The notes beneath the pieces were generated by a model, which was not told where the DNA came from, ran no database searches, and saw nothing but the letters and a program-made list of their open reading frames with translations. Positions 45,670 to 56,468 of a stretch of 64,000 nt of DNA are shown here, piece after piece. The stretch's first letter is position 1; each line of letters starts with the position of its first letter. The stretch spans positions 1,426,001-1,490,000 of the forward strand of contig OZ218964.1 of assembly GCA_965112735.1 (NCBI GenBank), in the 5' to 3' direction. This stretch comes from Phaeosaccion multiseriatum. Taxonomy: Eukaryota > Ochrophyta, other classes. Made by a program: the position numbers and the translations under genes.

Positions 45670-46991
45670 GTTGGTGGTGCAGCAGGGTAGGCAGGAGCGA
45701 GGGAGAAGAGGCAGTAGGAGAGGCAGCACGAGGAGGAGGAGGAGCAGTGTCGACGACGACGAGGAAGGGGAGGATGATGAGGGAGGGGAGAGTGGCGGCA
45801 GTGAAAGCGACGAGTGGTACGATTACCCGAATGATGATGAGGATGATGATGGTGATGGTCATGAGGCACATGCGAAGAAAGCGGGAGACAGAAGGGGAAG
45901 CGACAACAACGACGAGGACGGAGATGAAGAGATGGCAGTGGATGAAGTGGACCTCGTGGCTACTCGGCGCTGGCTGCTGCAAGGGGAGCTGCAGCTTCGA
46001 TCCTTCGTCGCGCAGGAGCGCGGCATCGAGGAGTACGACTTGGAGCCGCTGACGGGCAAGACGGTACGGGTGGTGCCAGGTATGTATGGCAGATGGTACC
46101 CGACGGTCTGGTGCTTTGCTTTTGTTTTGGTTTGCTTCGCTTCGATGATGCGTGGCCTTCCTTCGTCTTTCACTTTCACTCCTTGCTTCTTGCTTGCTTG
46201 AGTGATTGCTTTGCCTTTTGCTTTGCTTCGCTTACTTCCATCGCGGCAGCTGCTGGATGCTTTTCGTTCACCCTTTTGCCCTTTATTTTTTGTCGCTCCC
46301 CTCCCCCCCACCTCTTCTCCCATCCATCCTCTCTCTCCACCGTCGGCAACAACTGCCTGAGCTTAACGTGCCGACTTTCGTGTGTATCCTTCATTCCGGT
46401 CTACAACTACTCTGCAACCGTTTTGCAACAGGTGAGAGGGCCCCCCTGTCTGCCTCCGGTGCCGCGGATGGAGCCTTCAGTAGCGGCAGTGGCAACGGCG
46501 CGAGCGGCAGAGCCAGCTTGAGCACGGACCGAGCATCATCATCAGCAGGAGGAGCAGCAGCAGCAGCAGCAGCAGGAGCAGCAGCGGTAGGAGGAGGGGG
46601 AGGGGGGGCTAGTGCTAGTGCTAGTCGGCGTCGATCTCGCAGAGGCTCGACACAAGGGGCCCACGTGGCCAAGTACATCCCCATCTGTGTACCGGAAACC
46701 AACACCTCCTTCCAAGTCAAAGTGCCTCTGGTGCCCACCAAGGAGGGGGTGGGCCTAAGTCTCCCACTCGACTTCACCGTACTGTCTCTCAAGGAGAGGC
46801 TGCAGGAGGAGAGGGGCGTGCCTCCCGATGCTCAGGTGTTGGTGCTCGGAGGGCAAAAGCTGTTTGATGAGAGGCCGTTACACACCCTCAGCAGCGGGCT
46901 CCGGAAGAAGGACGCACACGTGGACTTGGTCATTGACCACTGGTGTCAAGACGAAAGCAAGCGAAGTGACGAGAGGCGCTTGATGGTTTGA
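39530..46991 (+). CDS. Large leucine-rich-repeat protein with an EF-hand and a C-terminal ubiquitin-like domain
   Basis: Eight exons: 39530-39886, 39999-40121, 40337-41036, 41387-43770, 44039-44446, 44636-45075, 45442-46079, 46432-46991. They total 5610 nt, or 1869 aa. Parts in order: a Gln/Arg-rich coiled coil (LKLSQEQHQEQKRERWQQHE), helical segments, and one canonical EF-hand loop (DGDGKGNVSPGE). About ten LRRs of the plant/protist type follow (LQVLRLTHNRLTHLPADVG; LRVLRELDASSNRLVMLP; LAVLDLSHNELQSL), then a 32-Asn run and an acidic region. The C-terminal beta-grasp-like domain contains FTVLSLKERLQEERGVPPDA, VLVLGGQKL and KKDAHVDLVID, like ubiquitin-like domains. A scaffold sensing Ca2+ is a reasonable inference, but the real function is unknown. 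Confidence 0.85.
42615..42630 (+). repeat. Dispersed short element, LRR gene copy 1
   Basis: CTTGGTGATACAGCAG is read as LVIQQ in a non-conserved loop between LRRs. Confidence 0.65.
43245..43260 (+). repeat. Dispersed short element, LRR gene copy 2
   Basis: GTTGGTGATACAGCAG is read as LVIQQ directly after a poly-His tract. The 15 bases from TTGGTGAT to CAGCAG are identical to copy 1, which lies 630 bp upstream. Confidence 0.65.
43818..44012. repeat. (CCCT)n microsatellite in an LRR-gene intron
   Basis: About 190 bp of CCCT repeats with a few CCGT and CCAT units fill the 3' part of intron 4 (43771-44038) and serve as its polypyrimidine tract. Confidence 0.95.
44201..44296 (+). repeat. (AAC)32 coding microsatellite (poly-Asn)
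   Basis: An uninterrupted run of 32 AAC codons encodes poly-Asn in exon 5 of the LRR protein, after a Ser run encoded by AGC/AGT. Confidence 0.95.
44892..44908 (-). repeat. Dispersed short element, LRR gene copy 3 (antisense)
   Basis: On the minus strand this is exactly AGTTGGTGATACAGCAG. The gene's own strand reads it as AVSPTA. Confidence 0.65.
45079..45175. repeat. (TG)n tract at an LRR-gene intron donor
   Basis: A run of about 95 bp of TG starts 4 bp after the GTAAGTG donor (intron 45076-45441). A matching (CA)n tract at about 45303-45430 fills the acceptor end of the same intron, so the two intron ends are complementary. Confidence 0.95.
45303..45440. repeat. (CA)n tract at the acceptor end of the same intron
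   Basis: Imperfect CA repeats run up to the 3' splice site CATAG at 45441. They can pair with the (TG)n tract at the donor end. Confidence 0.95.
45669..45685 (+). repeat. Dispersed short element, LRR gene copy 4
   Basis: AGTTGGTGGTGCAGCAG is read as LVVQQ at the end of a poly-Gln tract. Confidence 0.55.
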
Positions 46992-48238
46992 TGATGACTC
47001 ATCACTCTCGGCGTAGAGTGGCAAGGGCCTGCTCAATGTGGGGTGAGGAGGTGCAACGCTCTCTCTCTCTCTCTTGTGTCCTTTTTTCTCCTCTTCGACG
47101 TAAGGGCTGCGGCTATGCCATACCAGCAGCAGAAGTTGCTGATACAGAAGCCCCGCGTCTAGCCTGCTTTTTTTTAAGAAAAAAAAAGGCACTTACGCCA
47201 TTGGTACTGACAGATATAGATTTTCTTGTGTGTGTGTGTTGGTACTGACAGATATAGATTTTCTTGTGTGTGTGTGTTGGTACTGACAGATATAGATTTT
47301 CTTGTGTGTGTGTATTGGTACTGACAGATATAGATTTTCTTGTGTGTGTGTATTGGTACTGACAGATATAGATTTTCTTGTGTGTGTGTGTTGGTACTGA
47401 CAGATATAGATTTTCTTGTGTGTGTATATCTCTCTCTCGCTCGCTCTCTCTCGTCCAGAGCAGCAAAGAAGCGCTGACAGAAGAGACCTGAAGAAGGATC
47501 ACTCCTGCCAACATCAAAGCACTACCCACTGGGGCGCCGCCGCCCTCACCCACACAGGGAGCGGCCGAACGGAATGGCTGTGTGACCGACCGCCAAGTCG
47601 AGCCCGCTCCTCTCTCCTCCCCCCCACCCAACCCTCTTGTCCGAAGGCCATGTCCACTCATGCCCACTCGCTCTCCTGCCCTGCTTCTCCTCGCAGCTCT
47701 CTCCTCGCCCCCCTCTCAGTGCCATTCTTTCACCTCCGTCGCTTCGCCCTCCCTCGCTCCTTCCTCCTGCCCCGCCCCCGCTCCTACCACCCATCGAATC
47801 GATTCCACCACGTGTGCTGCTGCTGCTACTGCTGCCGCCGCTGCCGCTGCCGCTGCTAGACTGTTTTCATTGACTCTCCATACCTTCCATCCATCCATCC
47901 ATCCTCCCCCCCCCCCCCATCTCAACCCCGCCTATGTACTCTTGTTTGTTGTGCGCTCTCTCTGTGTCCTCTTGCACTCACTTACGTGCCACGACCATCG
48001 CCATCATCAGGAGGCCATTCCTTCCTCTCTCTCTCTCGTTCTTCCTTCCTCTCTCTCTCTCGTTCTTCCATCCCATCGAGCTGGTCGGTCTGGCCTGTCA
48101 TTGCTCTCCTTTCCCTTCCCTTTGATCCTCGCACGTGTGTTCGCTCCGTCGCCTCCACCCCACTCCACCCCACCATATCCCAATCCGCCCCCCCCCCCCC
48201 CCTCCCCTCTCCCACTGCCTTCCTCCTCAACCTGCTCA
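46992..48238. other. Convergent intergenic region, LRR gene and GSK3
   Basis: A 1.25-kb gap between convergent 3' ends. It contains a degenerate copy of the dispersed element (AGTTGCTGATACAGAAG near 47134), an A/T-rich hairpin (TTTTTTTT then AAAAAAAA at about 47169-47187), the 38-bp minisatellite, a pyrimidine-rich stretch from 47590 to 48240 and C runs. Open frames here are low-complexity with no family signal, so no gene is called. Confidence 0.5.
47201..47428. repeat. 38-bp minisatellite, six copies
   Basis: Six direct copies start at 47201, 47239, 47277, 47315, 47353 and 47391. Each unit is TTGGTACTGACAGATATAGA followed by TTTTCTTG and a (TG)n tail. The copies are nearly identical apart from one G/A in the tail, which implies recent expansion. 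Confidence 0.93.
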
Positions 48239-50270
48239 TCAGCCTGCTGAAACGCTTGCCTCGGACGGCACCCCCCCTCCTCCTGCGCCTCCTCCGCCTG
48301 TCCCTGCCCCTGCTGCTGCTGCTGCTGCTGCTGCTGCCGCTCCTCCTCCTTCGGCTACAGCTACCCTCGCAGCCTCCTGCGCTGCTGCCATCATGGCTGC
48401 CTGCCCTCCCTCTTGCGGCTGCAGCTGGGCAAGTTGCTGTGGGTGGTCCTCCGGCTGCTTCTGCTCCAGTACCATCTGCTGCTGCTGCTGCTGCTGCTGC
48501 TCGTGTAGTTTCCGCTCCTGCTCCTGCTCCTGCTGCTGCTTGACCTGCTGCTGCGCCGCCGCGTGTGGTGGTAAGAGGGTGCTCATGCTGTCCCCTGCAA
48601 TGTTCTTTTCAAGGTCTGTAAAGGCGAAGATGTCGGGCATAGGCACGTTGTTGGGGAGCGCCGTGGTGGGGTCTCGCAGCTGGAAGGAGGGAGGGAGGGA
48701 GAGAGGGAAGGAGGGAGGGAGGGAGAGAGAGAGAGAGTGAAGAGAGGTAGAGAGGGAAAATTCAGTTGTGAGTTGTGAGTTGTGAGTTTTAGTAAAGGGT
48801 CTACCTCCTCCCAAAACCCACCCACTCACCCACCTAACCAGACAAAACCCCCACCCAACCCAAACCAAAAGCCCATCCTCCGCCCCTCCATCCTCTCCAT
48901 CATCACACCTCCCCCACACCCTCCCATACCCACCCCCCTCCCCTTCCCCCTCCTCACCTCATCGCAGAATGCGTGTGCACAAGCTTCCAAGGGCTTGACT
49001 CTCCCCTTCGGATCGTACGCCAACATTCGCTGCACAATCTCCACAGCCTCCGGCGGAGTGCCACTGCGGAACACCTCCTTCCAGGGGTGAGGCTTGATGT
49101 GGGGGAACTTGAACTCCGTGTAGTTTGAGTTCATGGCACTGATCTCCTCGCGAGTGGGGGTACCCAAGACCTTGATGATCTGTTGACAGATTTGACATGT
49201 GTTGTTGGTAAGAGGGGGAGGAAGGAAGGAAGGAAGGAAGGGAGGGAGGGAGGGGAGGCAGATATATGTGTGTGAGTGTGTGTGTGTGTGTATGTGAGTG
49301 CGCTGACTCACATACTCACTGACTCACTTCCTCACTCACTCTCACTCACTCACCTCAACAAGCTGATCCACTCCGCTGTCGCCAGGGAAAAGCGGCTGTC
49401 CAAGCAGAAGCTCCGCCGCCACACAACCGAGTGACCAAGTGTCGATGGAGCAAGCGTAATCTGTGGAACCGAAGATTAGCTCCGGTGCGCGGTAGTAGCG
49501 ACTAAGGGCGAGAAAGGGAAGAGAGGAAAGGGAAGGGAAGAGAAGGGGGTGGCAAAGTTTCGGGTTTCGGGGTTGAGCAGATGTATACGCAAAGACCCAA
49601 AGATGGGCATACAGGAGAAGAGAAGGAGGACGGGGAGGAGGGCGGGATACAGGGAGGGAGGGAGGGAGGGAGGGAGAGTGACAAAAGATCAAAGACAACA
49701 TAACATAGCCAGAGTGAGAAACAGAGCGAAGGGAGTGACAAAAGATCAAAGACAACATAACATAGACAGAGTGAGAGAGAAACAGAGCGAAGGGAGAGAG
49801 AGACCACCGCGAGAGAGGCATCGCATGAGACAGCGGTAGAGCTACATAAGAGAGAGAGAGCGACAGACAGACAAACAGAGTGACAGACAGACAGAACGAG
49901 ATGGAGAGAGTCAAGTCAAGCACCCACATACCTGCAAATGTACGACACATTAGGCTCTCCCACCACGAGGATCTTGGCGCTGCCGAAGTCGCAGAGCTTC
50001 AGCATGTGCGAGCTGAGGGGAGGGGGGGGGGGGGGGCGGAGAAAGTCAATTGGGTAAGTGAGTGGGTCGGGGCGTGGGTGGATGGGCTGGTACGGGGTAA
50101 CGGGTTGGAGCATATAACGCTACGGCGTAGCAAGTAGAGTTGACAGAGAAAAGGGGGATCGAAAAGAACAAACTTCGCTGACTCACTCACTGACTCCCTG
50201 ACTTACTACTGACTCACTTTGGGTCTAAGAGCAGATTCTGGGGTTTGATGTCCCGGTGGCAGATGCCCTT

Positions 50271-50331
<61 letters not shown>

Positions 50332-50905
50332 CAGTGTTCGAGAGGGGTACGAGGGAGGAACCATACACGAGAGAGAATACCATCGTACACGGCAAATGCA
50401 GACAGATTGGGCAGAGACAGTACCAGCAGCGGAGGTGAGGGTCAGAGAGGGTCAGAGTGGAAGGAGAGGAGCGGGGGGCGTCACACACAGATGGACAGCT
50501 TTTGCAGACTCAACAGGAAAGCAAGCAAAGAGCGTATTTCATTTGCACAGCGACGTCAAGTGAAAAGTTTTGTTCCTCCTCCTCCTCCCCTCTTCCTCCT
50601 CCTCTTCTTGCTCTTCTTGTCCGTGTTGTGTGGGATGTGAGCGTGCGTAGGCACTCGTACCATGGCGTGAATGTGCGCTAAAGCCCTCGCCAACTGGTAC
50701 ACATAGAGCTTGACAAGCACCAGAGGGAGAGACTGTTTGCTCTTTTGATAGCTCCGAGCCACGCTGTACACCTGAGATGAGATGAAGGGAGGGTCCCGGT
50801 GGGAGGAGGAGAGGTGAGGTGCGTGAGGTGGAGGCCAGAGAGAGAGAGAGAGAGGCTGCTTGCACTCGTTCCTCACAAGACAGTATGGATGGGTGGAGGG
50901 AAAAG

Positions 50906-50941
<36 letters not shown>

Positions 50942-53660
50942 CCAGCACCACCAGCACTACAACCACCACATCCATAATCAATCCCCCCTCATCACACCCT
51001 AACCGTTTGTGGCACGAACTCCAACACGAGGTTGAGATAGAGCTCGTCGGGCTTGTCTCCATCGGAGTAGAAGCAGTGCCTGAGGTGGACAATGTTGGGG
51101 TGCCCTTGTTTGACCAGCATGCGCATGATCTGCAGCTCCCTGTTCTTGAAACGCTTGTCCTGCAGAACCTTTTTTATGGCGACGGTTTCGCCCGTCTCCA
51201 CGACGGTTGCGGCAAAGACGACGCCAAAGCTGCCGTTTCCTATGATGCTCTCCGCGTTGTAGCTCACTGTCTGCCCGTCGCCATTGCCAGATATCTTGTG
51301 GTGGTTGGGTTAACAGTCGTGATGGAGGGGTGAGAACAAGGTGGACGTACAGGTGAGATAGAGAAGACCAATGTTCGGCCGGAATTGGCCCCGACCGACC
51401 GAGCCACATGCAGGAAGGAATGATGGAGAGGGGGTTTACGGATGGTAACACTTGGAAGCCAAAAAAGCTTGCACTGCACGCCAAGCAGGGGGAACGCCCC
51501 GCGGCACGGCGTGGTGGCATCAATGCATGAGCGAAGCAGTAGGAAGGAACATGCGGAGATCTACCTACCTACATGCTTGTAGTATATTTGTGCAAACAAA
51601 ACGTGGAGTGGAATGAATGGTGGATTGTGCGCTCCCTCTCTCTCCTCACCCTCTCACCTGCTTTCCCTTCTTCCCCCCCGAGGATCCTGTCACACCCCCT
51701 GAAGCGCCGGCGCCCTCTCCACCCCCTCCTGCTGCTCCTGCTGCCGCGAGGGCACCACTCACCCCGGCGCCAGCGTTGTCCGCGGCAGCCCCTGAGAGGG
51801 AGGGAGAGAGAGAGAGAGCAACCCCAACGCAAGAAAAAAAATGCAAACGCGCAAAAAGGCAAAAGCGTCACACCACTACTCAAGTCCCTTCCTTCCTTCC
51901 TTCCTTCCTTCCTTCCTTCGTCCTTGAAACATCATACATACGATGCTCCATCCACCCTGCCGCTTCGTCTGCCGTTTCGCCTGCCGTTTCGCCTACCGCC
52001 CCACCCCCCCCCCCCTGCCCCTTCCACCCTTGGCCCACTCCACTCACCTGCTGCGGCGTCGACACCGCCTCCAACAGGGTCTATGGGTGGAGCCGAGCCC
52101 GATGAGCCTTCTCGGTTGTTGATGGTCACATGCCTGCCCATGACAAAGAAGCACCACACGCAGCAACATGCAACACCAAAATTACGTAATAGTTACGTCA
52201 AGTTTTAGATACGAGTTGTGGCTGGGGGGGAGTTGGGCTATCGTGTTTATCGGACTTTGCCAAAGTTCATATTCCACTCACACCATCCTAGCACACGCCC
52301 CGCCCCTCCCTCCTCCTCCTCCTCCTCCTCCTCCTCCTTCCCTCGTCCTCTTCTCCAAACCCCAAACCCAGGGCTCTCCCCCAATTCGCTCACTCGCACA
52401 CTCACCCACCCACTCACTCACTCGCTCACTCACTCACCCACCCACTCACTCACTCACTCACCGCATGTGCTGAGTAATGGGCTCCATGGTTGAACCTCTA
52501 CTCTCCCTGTGACCCAAAGACTGGTGCGCGGAGGCAGGAGGAACCTGCTGGGCGAAACGGTTGCTGTTATACCGAGACAGCACTACTTCGTTGTTGTCTA
52601 CCTGCCGCTGCTGCTGCGCCCTCGCCTTGGTGTGCAGGGCCCTGTCCTTCTCCACCAAGGGGGCCGCCAGTTGCTGGCTGATGTAGTTCTCCACTTGTCG
52701 AGAGGGCGCCAACTCCCTGCGCGTAGAGATCATACATACACACACACACACAGACAGCAACAGAACAGAACAGAGAGAAGGGAGGGGGAATACAAACGTG
52801 TGTTCCACACACGGGACACAAGAGGGGCACGTGGGGATGCTGTGAGTGCGTGCACGTACAAGCTCGGTGCTGTGCGTTGACGGGACACAGGAACGGCCCC
52901 CGCACCCACTCAACACACACACAAAAGCAGCCCACGATACGCAAACACGGGGCAGCCTCCCTTCCCCATTCCACATAGAACACCAGGCCAAGGTGTGCAA
53001 AGTATCGTATCCCCGAGGGGGGCTATGCTCAAGCAATCGGCAGCACCAACCCCAAGGAGACACTCCTTGCTGCTGGCGAAGGCGTTGAGGTGATGAGGTC
53101 GACAAGTAGTGCACATGACTCAAGGCGGTGGCGGCTTGGGCAACCCTTACCCCCTCTGCACCACCGTGAGAGTGAGAGCAGCTTGCAACTTGCAGGCGTG
53201 AGGGGCTTGCAGCGGACTGACTGCTCTCTGCCTGCGAGGTTTTGTCTCCTTCCCCATCCCGAATTTGCAACTCCATCTTCCCCCCCCCTCCCCCCCCCTT
53301 TCGACCCATGTCTAAGCAAGAGCAAGTGGTACACCCAACGACGCACCTCAACTGCGCGCCGGTACTCTTGGCCTCGAGGAGCTTCGCCCTGAGCTGCTCT
53401 TGCTCACGCTGCTGCTGCTGCTGCCCCTGCTGCTGGTGCTGCTGCTGCCGCTGGAGATTCTTCCTGCTGCTTCTGCTGTTGCTGCTCCGGCCGCTATTCC
53501 TATGGCTCGCAGCCTCGTCCTGGGTGTTGCTGGTGTGATTGCTGTGAGTTCTTGCGGGCTCGTGTACGTGTCTCGGCTCCACTGGGGCGGGATCAGCAGC
53601 CGTCCCACGGCCGCAAGCAAGATTGCCTATGTTTTGGTGCGGTTGGCAGCACTGCGCCGC
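48239..53660 (-). CDS. GSK3: Glycogen synthase kinase 3 (GSK3/Shaggy) with a long N-terminal extension; 5' end unresolved
   Basis: Exons: about 53660-53347 (start unresolved), 52462-52716, 52048-52133, 51658-51791, 51004-51294, 50661-50771, 50218-50267, 49932-50012, 49354-49501, 48958-49179, 48239-48679. Phases agree. The kinase core is complete: [15 protein letters not shown] (Gly loop), [20 protein letters not shown] (Lys), [16 protein letters not shown] (catalytic Asp), [19 protein letters not shown] then SRYYRAPEL (activation-loop Tyr), [20 protein letters not shown], and TPLEACAH-type [11 protein letters not shown] (here [11 protein letters not shown]). A poly-Gln/Ala tail follows. GSK3 is a Ser/Thr kinase of growth and stress signalling. 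The extension is Gln/Ser-rich with [17 protein letters not shown]. The first frame has no ATG; short ATG exons ending in good donors near 54075 or 54100 are candidates. Confidence 0.9.
50271..50331. repeat. (GTT)n microsatellite abutting a GSK3 3' splice site
   Basis: About 20 GTT units on the plus strand are (AAC)n on the coding strand and run to within a few bases of the acceptor AAAAG at 50268. A purine/AAC tract therefore stands where a polypyrimidine tract is expected. Confidence 0.9.
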
Positions 53661-54137
53661 CACAACTGAGCAAACGATCAAGACAGTAAAATCGGCGAAA
53701 AGGATAACGAGCTGTCCAAGTCCTCCCTTGGTGGCGCTCCTGCTGTTCCTGCCGCCGCTGCTACTGCTGCTGATACTACTGGTGGTGTCTGCCTTGCTCC
53801 ACCTGTCTCCTCCAACGGACAGCTGAGTGTACCTTGCCGTACACCACTCAGGGGCCGCGCTCCCCCCTTACTGTTTTGTTTCCCTCTCTCCGCGCCGAGA
53901 CGCAGTGGGCTTGTCTTTGACGTTCTCAAAGGCTTTCCCTGCCCCACCCTCTCCTCGCGGAGACGTTCGTCAGCCCCAAACCCGTCTTCCTTTGGTTTCT
54001 TCTTCGCACTATCTCCTCTCCCTCTGGGAAATGGGCAAGCTTTTAACAATCCTCACGTAACCTTACGTATGCCATCCCGTCTTTTGCTCACTCACCACAT
54101 TGCCCCCTGTGTTCGTTAGAGAAGGGAGGGGCGTGAG
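53661..54137. promoter_or_regulatory. Divergent region between GSK3 and the thioredoxin-like gene
   Basis: About 475 bp. Minus-strand ATGs occur at 54075 (ATGGCATAC then GTAAGG) and 54100 (ATGTG then GTGAGT). Either could be a tiny first exon of GSK3. Both promoters should lie here. No other gene is seen. Confidence 0.4.
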
Positions 54138-54547
54138 ATGGGCACCTCTGTGCCGCTGCTGCTCCTTCTGCTGGTGGTAGTGGTCCATGTGGAGGCCTTC
54201 TCCCGCTCTGGTGGGTTGCCTCGTCTTGCGCAGCAGAAGAGATTCAGCCCGGAGGTCCGGCACGTGCAGGAAGCGCAGCAATTGCAGCAGCCCCAGCAAT
54301 GGCTTCACCGGGGTGCTCCCTTGTTAATGTCGGTGTCTCAAGCACCCCATCCCAAGCAGCAGCAGCAGCCACCGCAGCTGTGGCCGGAGCGGGAGTGGGC
54401 GGGGGGGCGGCGGGGTCGCGTGCCGGAAGGCTGGGGTTTGCATCACAGGAGCAGCAGCAGGGGGGTGCTGGTAACGGGAGAGGAGGGAAGCCCAGAATGG
54501 CCGTCTCAACGGCTTGAGGCAGAGGGGCGACAAGAGCTCTCGCGAGG

Positions 54548-54586
<39 letters not shown>

Positions 54587-56468
54587 TAGCAGCGAGGACC
54601 AGCAATGGAGCGCCGGCCAAGAGAATCGGCGAGGGTTAGGCGAAGTTGTGGCTGCCGAGGGGCGCGCCGGCAACAGCTTCATGTGGGCCCCTTCTACTGG
54701 GGTAGATGGTGACCATCACAGAGCGACAACGGCGAAGGTTGCGGGCGCTGGTCCTACTGTACCACCAACTGCTGCTGTTCAAGAGGGGGGCGAGGTGCCG
54801 AGGCGGACAGTGTCCAAAACGCCGGGGGCATCGCCCCCAAGCTCCTCCTCCTCCTCCTCCTCCTCCTCCTCCTCCTCCTCCTCCTCCTCCTCCTCCTCCT
54901 CCTCCTCCTCCTCCGCTGTAGAGGCAGCCATCGCGGCTCTCGCTGCGTCAGAGGCCAGTCGCGCTGCCAGTGATGCGCAGAGGCTCGCCGAGGAGAGAGA
55001 GGCGGAGCGGGAGTGGAGACAGGTCATCGAGATGTTGGGTGGCAGAGTGGGCAAGCTACCCACCTTTCGGCTGTACTCGGACGGCAAGCTGTGGAGGGAG
55101 GTGCGTGGAGGGGATGGGGAAAGCAAGGAGGGTACTGTCCAGGAGCTCCACCAAAGCGTCAAGGCTTTCCTGGAGCAGGACCCGGACCATGACCAGGCTA
55201 CTGCAGCAAGTAGCAGTAGTGGGCACTCTCCTCCTCGTCTCACCTCTTCCTCCTTCGGCTTCGGCGCCTTGGGGCCGACTACTCCCCGGCGCCCCTCCTC
55301 CAAGCTGCCTCAGCTGCAGAGCCTAGGAGAGCTGTGCAACGTGGTCAAGAGGACTGAGCGGCGGCCCGGCCACCATGCCCAGGCAGGAGCAGCAGCATCA
55401 GCAGCACCAGACTCCTCCTCCTCATCATCATCCTCCTCCTCCTCCTCCTCCTCCACACCGAAGAGGGGCTCGACGAGGAGGAGCCTGGTGGTGGTGGACT
55501 TTGAAGCCACGTGGTGTCGCACCTGCACATTCTTCCGGCCTGTGGTGGCCGAGCTTGCAGAGGCGCATCCGGAGCTCCTCTTCTATACGGCTAATATCGA
55601 TGATATGCCCGAAGTGGCCGCTACAGGGCCCGTCCTCAGACGCCTGCCTCGACCTCGTCGCCGGAGCAGCACCACCCCCCCCCCCATGAACAGTAGTACA
55701 AGTAGTAGTACAAGTAGTAGCAGTAGCAATAGTATCGGCACTGCCAGTAGCAGCAGCAGTAGTAGCAGCACCATTGGCAGAAGGCAGCCCCCCGGCACGT
55801 CCAGCGGAGCACGAGTGACGGGCACAAGTTTTGTGTCACAGTTCAACACCCCACCCCCACCACCCCGGGGGGCAGCAGGAGGGGCAGGAGGGGCAGGAGG
55901 AGAAGGAGCAGCGGCGCCAGCAGCGACAGCGGCAGCAGCGGCAGCGGTGGGAATGGCAGGGGCGACGGCGGTAGCTGCAGCAGCAGGGTTAGCTGCCATG
56001 GCGAAGGCAGAGCGTCAGGCGGATGAGAAGACCATGGTCTCGCAGGTGGGGGCGTCTGCACAGACACTTTCAGAGGCCGGAGTAGGCGGCTCTGACGTGC
56101 AAAGCAGTGGCAGCGGTGGCGACAGCGCTGCCACGGGGCTGGGTATGTTTTCCTTCCTCAAGCCTGTGACAGAGCTCATTGGTGAGTGTAACGCCGTGGA
56201 GGCAACAGCGGAAGCGGCGGCGGCATCAGCAGCGAAGCTTGAGCGCGATGAGGCAGTGTTGCCGGTGGAGGAGGTCCAAGAAAAGCACTTAAGTTTCGGG
56301 TGTCTGAACTGTCGGCAGGTGGGCTTCCTGCCCTGCAGCGAATGCGATGCACAGGGCTTTGTGATGCGGGAGGGGCAGGGGCACAAGGTGGCCGTTACGT
56401 GTCCCGTGTGTGTGGGGTATAAGAAGGTTCGCTGTCCGGTGTGCGGGGGCAGCTGTCTCATGTGTTGA
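54138..56468 (+). CDS. Plastid-targeted thioredoxin-like protein with a DnaJ-type CxxC zinc finger
   Basis: A single-exon gene of 776 aa. It opens with a signal peptide ([20 protein letters not shown]) followed by FSRSGGLPRLAQQKR, the Phe-led plastid transit pattern. Residues about 305-355 (VGKLPTFRLYSDGKLWREV, then ELHQSVKAFLEQ) look like the C-terminal half of a thioredoxin fold. Residues about 448-495 (SLVVVDFEATWCRTCTFFRP, VVAELAEAHPELLFYTANID) look like the N-terminal half, with the redox motif WCRTC. The C-terminal about 55 residues hold four CxxC pairs (CLNC, CSEC, CPVC, CPVC) in the spacing of DnaJ/BSD2-type zinc fingers, and end CLMC. Linkers are poly-Ser, Ala- and Gly-rich. A disulfide or chaperone role in the plastid is inferred. 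Confidence 0.85.
54755..54771 (-). repeat. Dispersed short element, copy in the thioredoxin-like gene (antisense)
   Basis: On the minus strand this reads AGTTGGTGGTACAGTAG, one further mismatch from consensus. The coding strand reads it as TVPPTA. Confidence 0.55.

Noticed and set aside
47201-47428. Possible CRISPR-like array
   Set aside because: The 38-bp units are directly adjacent with no unique spacers, and the setting is nuclear eukaryotic DNA. It is a minisatellite.
47416-48250. Possible genes in the convergent LRR/GSK3 gap
   Set aside because: Frames are Pro/Ser/Leu-rich translations of pyrimidine tracts, change frame often, and show no conserved motif.
53678-54060. Open frames on both strands in the GSK3/thioredoxin-like gap
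   Set aside because: The minus frame starts only at TTG and has no internal ATG. The plus frame shows no domain and lies in the promoter region.
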